The notes under the pieces: generated by a model
Database searches by the model: none
What the model saw: the letters and a program-made list of their open reading frames with translations, nothing else
Told to the model about the DNA's origin: nothing
Translations under genes and position numbers: made by a program
From: Sabellastarte sp. h YS-2021
Lineage: Eukaryota > Annelida > Polychaeta > Sabellida > Sabellidae
Direction of reading: 5' to 3'
Assembly (NCBI GenBank): GCA_964017235.1
Contig: OZ024935.1
Coordinates: forward strand, 88,441,052 to 88,505,051
DNA: 64,000 bases
Shown here: positions 48,086 to 59,085 of the stretch, in pieces
Position numbering within the stretch: the stretch's first letter is position 1
How the letters are laid out: every line of letters starts with the position of its first letter

Positions 48086-48772
48086 GGATGTAGCTTGCAT
48101 CCTGAAGTGGAACAGCTTAGTTGGACAGACTTTCTGAATATGTGGCAATAGACATTTTGTTTTACTGGATGCTGAACAGATCATAGGATACAGACATTGT
48201 GTGGTAGCGGACATCGAGCGGATCACAGGATAGATTGCTGGAAGCAGAGGACAAACTTAACTGTTAATTACATAGATAGGACTGTGGCCAGGTCAGATTG
48301 GTTTCATCAGTTATTGTATTATTATATTATTACATGAACTATTAAGAGCATCTCAGCTGACTGTAATCATTATTTTAATTGTTAAATAAATCTGTTACGG
48401 AAGAGTTTTTGTCTTTTCCTGTTGCAACTTAAAAGCAACCAGTAATTGCTACCGTGCTTGCTCTGTGACCATAACAGTGGTATATTTGGGTTTTGATCAC
48501 CATGTAAAACATACGGTATAACAACCGATGTGATAAGTATGCCATGATTCATGACATATTATTGACAATTACTATCCAGATATCTTTATCAAATTATCAT
48601 AGAAATTTAGAAAATTTATCATTAGAATTTCTATACCCAAGTTCACTGAGATATTCATCACTTCTAATGATATATTTAGCTGCAACTGTAACTATACAAC
48701 TAATAACTGGTGCTTTAATGTGCAAATTTCTCCTGCAGATTGACCAGTTTAAGGATACATGATAAAAGGTAC

Positions 48773-48874
48773 CTGTGACACATGTGAAGAAAGATCCTGA
48801 GCCTTGTTGTTTACCAAAGACACAGCTGTGAGGCAAGATTTCATGTCTGAAATGTGTTGCTTCATAGTTTGAAT
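48773..48874 (-). CDS. Host gene, 102-nt coiled-coil exon
   Basis: Acceptor TTTTTATATTTAG and donor GTACCT bound 34 codons, phase 0 at both ends. The peptide (IQTMKQHISDMKSCL, then AVSLVNNKAQDLSSHVSQ) has hydrophobic residues spaced as in a helix. It joins the 45-nt exon in frame. Confidence 0.66.
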
Positions 48875-48989
48875 CTAAATATAAAAACAGACATTTACCA
48901 GTTGATTTGCATATTGTGCAGGTTGATTTTGAATTGATATGAAAAGAGCAAAATGTCAACCTATCTCATCTGTTTTAAATTTTCTATCT

Positions 48990-49215
48990 CACAGTCATTA
49001 CGTATAATGACAAAAAGTTTCAGTCACTTCACATAATGACTGAAATAACATTAAAGTCACAGCACGCAATGACTAAGAGTTCCAGTTTTTTTTTGTAATG
49101 ACTGTTATCTACAGTTATTTTTGCGCACAATGACCAGACGTTATTTTCAGTCATTATGCAAAATAACTGAAAATTTCAGTAATTACATTGTAACGACTGG
49201 TCATTTAAGTAATTC
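48990..49215. repeat. Cluster of degenerate CAGTCATT...AATGACTG palindromes
   Basis: At least five half-sites on each strand (CAGTCATTACGTATAATGAC; CACATAATGACTGAAA; CAGTCATTATGCAAAAT) alternate over 220 bp inside the first intron identified. Confidence 0.6.
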
Positions 49216-49407
49216 TACAAATTGATTGAAACTTTTAGTCCTAATGCATACTGAGACTACTGACTGGTTTCACAATTAGTAGACTGCAGTGGTGCAATCT
49301 CAGGACATCCTGAAATGTCACCTATTGGTTATATGTCTGACTGTGACACATAAGCTACATTTGCCCTTAAAACATGCCAAAATAAAAGATTTAACATTAT
49401 ACTTTAC

Positions 49408-49493
49408 CTGAGGCATCTGTCCCCTCTGCCCCCTAAATTTGCTTTTGTACACTATAGCCAGGTAATTAGCATGCTGATAACATAGTGGTTTGG
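49408..49493 (-). CDS. Host gene, most upstream exon identified
   Basis: A strong pyrimidine tract and acceptor (GTTTTTCCTTGTGCAAG) and donor GTAAAG bound 86 nt: two bases completing a split codon and 28 codons (KPLCYQHANYLAIVYK, then a Gly/Arg/Gln-rich end). It ends in phase 0, matching the coiled-coil exon. LCxxH may be the end of a zinc-binding module such as a B-box encoded further upstream. The start codon and promoter are not identified; small candidate exons lie near 51607-51652 and 51380-51410. Confidence 0.55.
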
Positions 49494-49837
49494 CTTGCAC
49501 AAGGAAAAACAACTTATGAAAATAGCATCAGAGATGCCCGTACCCCACAGCCGAGGGAAATATTTTCAACACCATGAGATATAGAAGTATTGTACCAGTA
49601 CAGTAATATATAATATATCCAGATATAAACAATATCCAAAATTCAGCAGATCCACTTTCAGGATACTTTCAGAGCACTGTCAGTTATATAAAGGTCCAAA
49701 CAATTTTTAAATGGAGAAAATAATGTTTAAAAAAAAGAAAATGCACGTAAAGATGAAGTATTAAAACAAGATAATTCAATAACAAGATGACAGCATTAAT
49801 CAGTAAACTAAAATTCAACACTCTTTATCTACATCTG

Positions 49838-50046
49838 CATGGCCGATTATGGTTTAGATGTTTTGAATATTGCCATGCATACAGAAGTGGTAATACATTT
49901 AATGAATGCTTACGTGTGGTGTTGGAGCAAAATCTGTGGCTCACTTGATGAATTCTATCTCTTACAATGGGAAGTTATGAAAGTAAAATTCTTAATAAAT
50001 TCTAATATGACTTTAACAATGTTTAATCTGCATCAAAAGACAGGCC
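49838..50046 (+). repeat. Interspersed repeat, direct partner of 31796-31990
   Basis: AATTCTAATATGACTTTAAC and TTTAATCTGCATCAAAAGACAGGC match the reverse complement of the other copy. It abuts the 50046 array. Confidence 0.65.
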
Positions 50047-51290
50047 CAAAGGTGAAACAAGATTTTAAAGGTCAAGGTCGCTACGACAAGGTCAACGGTA
50101 AAATTAAGGTCACACCATTATAATACACACCTACAGCCCCTAACCAATGTCCCTACCAAGTATCAACTTCCTACACCTTACTGTTTCCAAAATATAGCCC
50201 AGACAAGATTTTATAGGTCAAGGTCACTACGGTAAGATCAAAAGTCGAATCAAGGTCAGACCATGACATTGCACACCTATACACCTCCAACCAATATCCC
50301 TACCAAGTATCAACTTCCTACACCTTACAGTTTCCGAGATATAGCCCGGACAAGATTTTATAAGTCAAGGTCGCTACGGCAAGGTCAAAGGTCAAATCCT
50401 GGTCAGACCATGACGTTGCACACCTACACCCCCTAACCAACATCCCTACCAAGTATCAACTTCCTACACCTTACTGTTTCCGAGACATAGCACGGACAAA
50501 ATTTTATAAGTCAAGGTCACTACGGCAAGGTCAAAGGTCAATATCAAGGTCACACCATGATGCTGCACACCTACACCCCCTAACAAATGTCCCTACCAAA
50601 CATCAATTTCCTACACATTACGGTTTCTGAGATATAGCCTTGACAAGATTTTATAGGTCAAGGTCACTACGGCAAGGTCAAAGGTCAATATCAAGGTCAC
50701 ACCATGATGCTGCACACCTACACCCCCTAACAAATGTCCCTACCAAATATCAACTTCCTACACCTTACAGTTTCCGAGATATAGCCCGGACAGGATTTTA
50801 TAGGTCAAGGTCACTACGGCAAGGTCAAAGGTCAAACCATGACGTTGCACACCTACACCCCCTAACCAATATCCCTACCAAGTATCAACTTTCTACACCT
50901 TACAGTTTCCCAGATATAACCCGGACAATATTTGATAGGTCAAGGTCACTACGGCAAGGTCAAACATTAAATCAAGGTCAGACCATGATGTTGCACAACT
51001 ACACACCCTAACCAATGTCCCTACCAAGTATCAACTTCCTACACCTTACTGTTTCCGAGATATAGCCCAGACAAGATTTTCAAACTCAAGGTCACTACGG
51101 CAAGGTCAAATCAAGGTCACACCATGACGTTGCACACCTACACCCCCTAACCAATGTCCCTACCTAGTATCAACTTCCTACACCTTACGGTTTCTGAGAT
51201 ACAGCCCAGACAAACTTTTTCCCGCCGCCCACCCATCCGGACACCATCAGTGAAAACAATACCCCGACAGCCCTTAAGGGCTGTGGGGTA
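50046..51290 (+). mobile_element. Satellite-bearing, hairpin-terminated element (146/147-bp array, about 8 units)
   Basis: ACAAGATTTTATAGGTCAAGG recurs with spacing 146, 147, 146, 147, 147, 135 and 146 bp. Units contain CTACACCTTACRGTTTCCGA and GAGATATAGCCCGG. After the last unit come CCGCCGCCCACCCATCCGG and a hairpin ACAGCCC-TTAA-GGGCTGT enclosed by ACCCC/GGGGT (51261-51289). The architecture equals that of the other satellite elements, though the unit is unrelated in most of its length. Confidence 0.7.
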
Positions 51291-52359
51291 AAAATCTAGC
51301 TGGGTTAACAAACAACATTTATTCATAACTGAACAAGATTTATCAACAAATATTTTTGTAAATAGTATATATATGTAAGAAACTTACTGCCTGTGCAAAA
51401 ATCTTAGCCTCCAGCACCTATATAATGTAACACAATTGTTTCATCTTATGCTAAGCACAGGTTCAGTACCTCATTTAAAATCATAGCTTAAACCTACAGA
51501 TGAAATGAAAAAGCTGATATCAGCAATGGGTTATATTAAATATTCAATCAACATGCATCAGTAATGTTATATCAACTAGAGATAAATATTACTGCACAGA
51601 TTTTACCTATGATCAAAACATTATAATATTCAAACTTCAGCAAGACTGTATCCTGTAAGAAAAACATAAGTTAATATTTACAACACCACTTACTACATAA
51701 TCTCTGAAAACCTTTAAATTGCAAAACAAAATTAAACATCATAAAATATAAATTGAAATACACTTATTTCCTACAAATAGAAGTTACAGGATTACAACTG
51801 ATTCCCCTGGCTCAAAGTCCCTTACATTATAAATTCACCATTTAATACTTTTATGTTTTACCCTAAAGAGTCTAATATAACTTCTTATAAAGATTAATTC
51901 ATCATTTTAACTTGAACCTAACACACATAATATCTTTTTCATATATTTTTGAATCATTGTTACTAAAGTGACATTATGTGTACTACATTTTAGTGTGCAC
52001 CGGACCGGAACATAAAGCATGTTATAACCCTTTGTCATTCTGTACATTTGTATCCCTAGATGTCTGAGCCCAATCTGGAAATCAAAGCATTACATGGTTT
52101 CAGGTCTTGTTAAATATATATTTTGTGTAACTGGATATTTATGGGCAAGAAGAATAATAAGCAACAATTATAAACTAGAAATAGGACGCCCTGTTGATTG
52201 TAGCTGCGACATACGAATAGAAACAGGATAGCATAGAAGAACACACATTATCATGTGTAATGTCCACCCCATGAACCTTTTGCCAAAATTGTACAGTAGT
52301 ATTACAAGACCCCGTTTCATATGTAAAATATATGGATGCTTAAATATTTATTAGTATAC
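51291..52359. other. AT-rich stretch with possible further minus-strand exons
   Basis: A good acceptor (TTTTTCTTACAG) and donor (GTAAAA) bound 46 nt at 51607-51652, open in one frame only; another donor GTAAGT ends a 30-nt candidate near 51381-51410. Phases do not join cleanly to each other, so I do not call them exons. Confidence 0.3.
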
Positions 52360-54950
52360 AGTGGCGAAAATTGAATTTTTTCAATTTCACATAGAATACT
52401 CTGCTACAACCCTATGGGTCAAAAATTCTGTCGAAATCGCTCTATCTCTTACGGTTTCCGAGATATTAACATTTTTTTGTTTTTCCGCAAAAATTCAAGA
52501 TGGCCGCCAAAAGTGGCGAAAATTGAAATTTTTCAATTTTGTATAGAATACTTTCCTACTACCCTACGGGTCAAAAATTTTGTCCAAATCGCTCTATCTA
52601 TTACGGTTTCTGAGATATTAAGATTTTTTCGTTTTTCGCAAAAATTCAAGATGGCCGCCAAAAGTGGCGAAAATTGAAATTTTTCAATTTTGAATAGAAT
52701 ACTTTTGCTACTACCCTATGGGTCAAAAATTCTGTCGAAATCGCTCTATCTCTTACGGTTTCTGAGATATTAATATTTTTTGTTTTTCCGCAAAAATTCA
52801 AGATGGCCGCCAAAAGTGGCGAAAATTGAAATTTTTCAATTGCACATAGAATACTCTACCACTACCATGCGAGTCAAAATTTCTGTCAAAATGGCTCTAT
52901 CTCTTACGGTTTCCGAGATATTAACATTTTTTGTTTTTCCGCAAAAATTCAAGATGGCCGCCAAAAGTGGCGAAAATTGAAATTTTTCAATTTTGAATAG
53001 AATACTTTTGCTACTACCCTATGGGTCAAAAATTCTGTCGAAATCGCTCTATCTCTTACGGTTTCTGAGATATTAATATTTTTTGTTTTTCCGCAAAAAT
53101 TCAAGATGGCCGCCAAAAGTGGCGAAAATTGAAATTTTTCAATTGCACATAGAATACTCTACCACTACCATGCGAGTCAAAATTTCTGTCAAAATGGCTC
53201 TATCTCTTACGGTTTCCGAGATATTAACATTTTTTGTTTTTCCGCAAAAATTCAAGATGGCCGCCAAAAGTGGCGAAAATTGAAATTTTCCACTTTTGTA
53301 TAGAATACTTTCCTACTATCCTACGGGTCAAAAATTCTGTCCAAATCGCTCTATCTCTTACGGTTTCTGAGATATTAAGATTTTTTCGCTTTTCGCAAAA
53401 ATTCAAGATGGCTGCCAAAAGTGGCGAAAATTGAAACTTTTCAATTTTGTATAGAATACTTTCCTACTACCCTACGGGTCATAAATTCTGTCCAAATCGC
53501 TCTATCTCTTACGGTTTCTGAGATATTAAGATTTTTTCGTTTTTCGCAAAAATTCAAGATGGCCGCCAAAAGTGGCGAAAATTGAAAATTTTTAATTTTG
53601 AACAGAATACTTTTCTACTACCCTGTGAGTCAAAAATTCTGTCCAAATCGCTCTATCTCTTACGGTTTGTGAGATATTAAGATTTTTTCGTTTTTCGCAA
53701 AAATTCAAGATGGCCGCCAAAAGTGGCGACAATTGAAAATTTTCAATTTTGTACAGAATACTCTTCTACTACCCTGTGAGTCAAAAATTGTGTTGAAATC
53801 GCTCTATCTATTACGGTTTCCGAGATATTAGCAAATTACTCAAAAGTAGTACTGAAAATACACAATGAAGTACCTAAATGGCTATTAAAATTCTGTCGAA
53901 ATCGCTCTGTCTCTGATGGTGTCCGAGATATTAACATTTTTTGTTTTTCCGCAAAAATTCAAGATGGCCGCCAAAAGTGGCGAAAATTGAAATTTTTCAA
54001 TTGCACATAGAATACTCTACCACTACCATGCGAGTCAAAATTTCTGTCAAAATGGCTCTATCTCTTACGGTTTCCGAGATATTAACATTTTTTGTTTTTC
54101 CGCAAAAATTCAAGATGGCCGCCAAAAGTGGCGAAAATTGAAATTTTTCAATTTTGTATAGAACACTTTCCTACTACCCTACGGGTCAAAAATTCTGTCC
54201 AAATCACTCTATCTCTTACGGTTTCTGAGATATTAAGATTTTTTCGCTTTTCGCAAAAATTCAAGATGGCCGCCAAAAGTGGCGAAAATTGAAATTTTTC
54301 AATTTTGTATAGAATACTTTTCTACTACCCTATGGGTCAAAAATTCTGTCCAAATCGCTCTATCTCTTAAGGTTTCTGAGATATTAAGATTTTTTCGTTT
54401 TTCGCAAAAATATAAGATGGCTGCCAAAAGTGGCGAAAATTGAAATTTTTTAATTTTGTACAGAATACTTTTCTACTACCCTGTGAGTCAAAAATTGTGT
54501 CCAAATCGCTCTATCTCTTACGGTTTCCGAGATATTAAGATTTTTTCGTTTTTCGCAAAAATTCAAGCTACTACCCTGTGAGTCAAAAATTGTGTCCAAA
54601 TCGCTCTATCTCTTACGGTTTCCGAGATATTAAGATTTTTTCGTTTTTCGCAAAAATTCAAGATGGCCACCAAAAGTGGCGAAAATTGAAAATTTTCAAT
54701 TTTGTACAGAATACTCTTCTACTACCCTGTGAGTCAAAAATTGTGTCGAAATCGCTCTATCTCTTACGGTTTCCGAGATATTAAGATTCTTTCATTTTTC
54801 TCAAAAAATTAAGATGGCCGCCAAAAGTGGCGAAAATTGAAATTTTTTTAAATTTTGTATAGAATACTTTTCTACTACCCTGTGGGTCAAAAATTCTGTC
54901 GAAATCGCTCTATCTCTTACGGTTTGTGAGATATTAGCAAATTACTCAAA
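52360..54950 (+). repeat. 151-bp satellite, about 16 units, with 303-bp higher-order copies
   Basis: CAAGATGGCCGCCAAAAGTGG recurs every 151-152 bp (52500, 52651, 52803, 52954 and on). A pair of adjacent unit types is repeated as a 303-bp block (52780-53082 and 53083-53385), and the same unit reappears unchanged at 53941. The core (GGTCAAAAATTCTGTC, CGCTCTATCTCTTACGGTTT, GAGATATTAA) is homologous to the 170-bp satellite. Confidence 0.93.
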
Positions 54951-55380
54951 AGTAGTACTGAAAATACACAATGAAGTACCTAAATGGCTATTACTCATGT
55001 ACTGACAAAGCTATCAGTCCCAAATGCAATACCAAGCGAGCTATGGACATAACAATCTTGTATTCAAAATTGTAGTAAAATATCTTTAATTATTTTGGCT
55101 TAAATGCACGGAAACCAATGGGTACTGAAAATAGCTGTACTAAGTATTACTCAGTAACTAAATACTGTAAGCAAAAGAGGTACAACAGCCAAAAGCAATC
55201 CCAAGCAAGCTACTGACCCAATAAGCCTGCATACCAAATTTGGTGACAATAGCTCTAATACTTTTCCTTTAAATGAGCGGAAACCATGCATGACGCCGGA
55301 CATCGGACGCCGGACATCGGACGCCGGACGGCAGAAAAAGCAAAAATAATATATCCACCCCCCAGGGGGGTGGACATATA
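52360..55380 (+). mobile_element. Satellite-bearing, hairpin-terminated element (151-bp array)
   Basis: The 151-bp array (52360 to about 54950) is followed by a 300-bp tail with TACTCAAAAGTAGTACTGA and CGGACATCGGACGCCGG repeats, and ends in a hairpin CCACCCCCC-A-GGGGGGTGG (55355-55373) within ATAT. A piece of the tail (TTAGCAAATTACTCAAAAG) also sits inside the array at 53830, showing internal rearrangement. Gypsy gag begins within a few bases of the hairpin. Confidence 0.65.
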
Positions 55381-55382
55381 AC

Positions 55383-56290
55383 CATGGACAGTTTACCACC
55401 TCCTGTTCCACCATCTTACACAGGTGCAGTAGCCCAGAATTTCCAACAATTTGAACAGGCCTATTGAATCTACATGATAGCAAACAGGACTGGACAAAAA
55501 GGAAAACAAAACAAAGGCAATGTTTTATTGCATATTATTGGGCTAGAAGCTGTCAAGGTCTGTAATGGTTTCACATGGGCACCAGGTCAAGGGGGCACAC
55601 CAGGTGAGGATAAAGAAAACCTGGATGGGATTTTGAGGAAGTTTGAAGAATATTGTACTCTGTGTAAAAATACCATTTATGAATGACATTTGTTCAATAA
55701 TAGGTCAATAAACTGTGAATCTTTTGATCGATTTTATTCGGACTTGTGTCAGCTGTCACAGACTTGTGATTTCAAAAACATGGGTGATCAACTGATGGAC
55801 AGAACTGTTGTGAGGATTTATAATTCAGCTTTGAGGGACTGATTGCTTAGACTTGGAGAAAATTTGATTCTAAATAAAGCAGTGGATGTTTGCCGTGCTT
55901 GATAAGCCACCACCAGTCAAGTAGATTCTTTCAAAAATGCTCAGGGTCAAATTCTGTCTGAAAATGCAGTATTTCGCAGGAAAAATGCAGGTCATGGTAG
56001 ACGTTGAGGCCGTGGTCAAGGGACTTTAGGGCAAAATAGATTTGGTAAGGGTAATCAAACCCAAAAATACATTTAGAAAAACCCAAAATCAGACAAATAA
56101 AACTGAAATGAAAAACAGCAAGTGTAAATGGTGTGGTTTTGAGCACCTTGATAGGAGGGTTTGCCCTGCACTTGAAGCAACAAGTAATTATTGCCATGCC
56201 TTTAGACATTATAAATCAGTCTGCCATAAAAGGACCAAAAAGTTTGTTATGTACAGGACAGTATACCTTCACAAAGCTATGTACTAGAGT
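55383..56290 (+). pseudogene. Ty3/gypsy gag, broken
   Basis: It begins with an ATG at 55384 (MDSLPPPVPPSYTG). The capsid-like part has several stops (for example near 55465 and 55684). A nucleocapsid follows with one good zinc knuckle, CKWCGFEHLDRRVC, and a second in which one Cys is lost (CHAFRHYKSVC), at about 56121-56235. No LTR or primer site is visible upstream, because the satellite element's hairpin lies directly before the ATG. Confidence 0.75.
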
Positions 56291-56387
56291 TCAGTGATTC
56301 TAAAGATATCCTTGGAAATCTTACAAGAGACATGCATTGAGTAGAATTTCTTCCCTACTCCATCGCAGGATGTCATCGTGAAATTGA

Positions 56388-58505
56388 ATGGTATCAATGC
56401 GGAGATCAAACGGCGATCCAAAAAAATTTTACACTGCAGTGTACATTCTACCAAAAAGTACTCAGCTTTTGTTAAGAGAAGCATGTGAGAAACTTGGACT
56501 GGTGAGCTTAAACATGAACAAGCACATTGGACATATTCACCAGGATGTGTTGGAAAAATATCCTCAGTTGTTTGATGGTTTGGGCAAATAAAACACAGAG
56601 TATGACATAAAAATCAGTTCAGATGCTGTACCATATGCTGTTCATTCTCCAAGCCGCATTTCAGTGCCATTACGCGAGAAGTTGAAAGCAGAGCTAGAAA
56701 GACTAGCCTTTAGGAGTCATACCTCCATATCACTGAATCAACTCCTCGGTGTGCTCCAATAGTAATTGTGCCAAAATCAAGTGGAGATGTCAGGAATTGT
56801 GTGGATCTCACAAAACTCAATGCCACTATCTGTAGAGAGAGGCACATATTGCCCTCAGTTGAACATTTGTTAGGTCAAATGGCTGATGCCACAATGTTTT
56901 CAAAAACTGATGTTAACACTGGGTTTCACCAAACACCGCAGTAGTAAAAGAAGTAGTGGTGGTGGACCAATTCACGCCCGGGTACCAATTCAGGCCCACC
57001 CTCAATTTTCTTGAAGATTTATTATTTTTCATTGAGAAGATGTTTACCACATCATAGATAATCATCAAATGGATCATTTACATTTGTAATTTATTGTTTA
57101 ACTATGATTATTTTGGATAAATTTAGGGGTGGGCATGAATTGGTACCCGGGCGTTAATTGGTCCACCACCACTAAACTTTTAATAACTTTCATCACCCCT
57201 TTTGGACGGTTTGTTTATCAGAGACTTCCTTTTGGGATAACCTCAGGCCTCAAGTTATTTCAGAGGGAAATGTAAACCACACTTGAAGGTCTAGACAGTG
57301 TTGTTTTTCTCTGATGGATGATTTGTGGTTTACTGACGAAATCAGGTGAAGCATAGTCAAAGACTTGAGGCTGTCTTAGACAAAGTAAAAGAACCAGGAA
57401 ACTGGAATAACCCTAAATAGGGAAAAATGTACATTTTATCAGCAAGAACTGGAATTTATTGGTCAGGTGGCAGGGAGGAATGGGATATCTGCATCTCCAA
57501 GAAAGGTTTCTACCATACTGGAAATACCACCACCACAAAATATTCATGAACTGTGCAGATTTATGTGTATGGTAAATCAGTGGGGTAAGTTTGTGCCAAA
57601 CCTCTCAGAGAAAACGCATATACTCTGAGACTGTTGCTCAGCAAGAAATGTGCTTGGGAGTGGGGAGCAGCCAGACATAAAGCTAATACTGAGGTGAAAT
57701 AGTTTACTCACCGCCCCACCAATTCTTGCTTTATATGATGTGAATCTTCCCACTAAGATTACTGCTGACTATTCGTCATTTGGACTTAGTGGTGTGATTA
57801 TGTAGCAACATCCAGAGGTCTGGTGTCCAGTTGCATGTGCTTTCAGAACTCTCCCAGCTGAAGAAAAACACTATGCACAGATTGAAAAAGAGGCACTGGC
57901 TTCAAAATGGGCTTGTGAAAAGTTTGAAAACTATATCCTGGGTCGGAATTTTACCTGGAAACAGATCACAAGCCACTTGTGCCACTTTTAGGGCATTGGG
58001 TTACCTCCTCGTTTATAGTGCTTCAACTTACGCAACATGCGTTATTCTTACATCATTCAACATAGGCCAGGTTGTGACCTTTATACTGCAGATGCCCTGT
58101 CATGCATGCCTTTGAGTGTTACAGCAGATGAAAGCTTTGAAAAAGAGACAACCACATATGTTAACAGTATTATTGGTGGTTTGCCAGTTTCTGATATGAG
58201 GCTAGATCAGATTTGATCACACCAAAAGGAAGATGAGACATATCAGTTACTGATGTCGTATTGTCAAGATGGTTGGCCAGATAGAAATCTACTTCATGGG
58301 ATTATTAATCAATACTGATCATTTCACTCCAAACTCACTCTGGGTAATGGGCTACTCCTCAGACACTCTAGGATTATCATCCCATCTTCTCTTCATCTAA
58401 AAATCTTAGAGGCACTTCATGTGGATTATCAGGGAATAATAACAAAGTGTTAGCCAAGAGCTCAACAGTCAGTATATGATGGCCTAGTCTGAGAACTAAG
58501 ATTGC
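56388..58505 (+). pseudogene. Ty3/gypsy pol (RT, RNase H, integrase start), broken
   Basis: After a degraded protease region come the pre-RT segment (about 56600-56700), the RT entry (RNCVDLTKLNA-like, 56790), a MITE insertion at 56955, then LPFGITSG (57225) and a degenerate MDDL box near 57312. RNase H follows (TADYSSFG; EKEALASKW, 57760-57930), then an integrase zinc-finger start (about 58370-58470), where a second MITE cuts it off. Many stops and frameshifts. Element order and words match Mag-like gypsy elements. Confidence 0.82.
56955..57173. mobile_element. MITE with about 45-bp TIRs, TA duplication, inside gypsy RT
   Basis: GTGGTGGTGGACCAATTCAC and its inverse form long terminal repeats with a few mismatches, bounded by TA on both sides. 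CGCCCGGGTACCAATTC lies in both arms. The gypsy RT reading resumes directly after it. Confidence 0.88.
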
Positions 58506-58506
58506 T

Positions 58507-59079
58507 CCCAGATAGCATTCCGCCATCGGACCGACGTTGGCTATTGGTCGCATGGTCGGCAGATTTTGCCATCGTTGGGCCGACGTTGGCTTGCCAACCA
58601 ACACTCTGGTTAGATGTCTCTATATTTGGCCGACGTTGGGCCAATGTTGGGCCGACGTTGGCTTGCCAACCATCACTCAGGTTAGATGTCTATATTTTGC
58701 CGTTGGCCAACGGCGGATTTTTATTCAAGATGGCGGCGAGCAATAATAGGGGATTTGGGGTAACTTAGAAAAAAATATTTATTATGGTATGTCTAAAAAT
58801 CATATTTCAGTGAGCTCACAAATTTTAACTAACCATTTAACAATTTTACACATAAAAATAATATTCTCATTAAAAATTCACACTACAAAAGTTATCAATG
58901 AACATCATCTGATTGGCTGATGCTATACATGCATAGAATATAATTTTCACCGGTGGCTTGCCGACGTTGGGCCAACGTTGGCCCGACGGTCAAAAAGCCG
59001 TTGGCCCAACGTCGGCAGCCGACGTCGGACCGACGGATGTGCCGACGTTGGGCAAACGTCGGTCCGACGGTGGAATGCT
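58507..59079. mobile_element. MITE family A, copy 2, right tip missing
   Basis: It aligns along its length with 19434-19985, starts CCCAGATAGCATTCCGCC and ends TGGAATGCT, lacking the last ATCTGGG. ATTGCT flanks both sides (58501-58506 and 59080-59085). CAAGATGGCGGC is intact at 58726-58737. It terminates the gypsy integrase. Confidence 0.85.
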
Positions 59080-59085
59080 ATTGCT

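Noticed and set aside
48240..48485. LTR-like stretch (AATAAATCTGTTACGG ... CATAACAGTGGTAT)
   Set aside because: It resembles an LTR end followed by a primer-type TGGTAT, but no partner LTR or internal region is seen nearby, so I do not call it.
52361..54784. Repeated 66-codon frames, some identical
   Set aside because: Translation of the 151-bp satellite; useful only as evidence for higher-order repeats.
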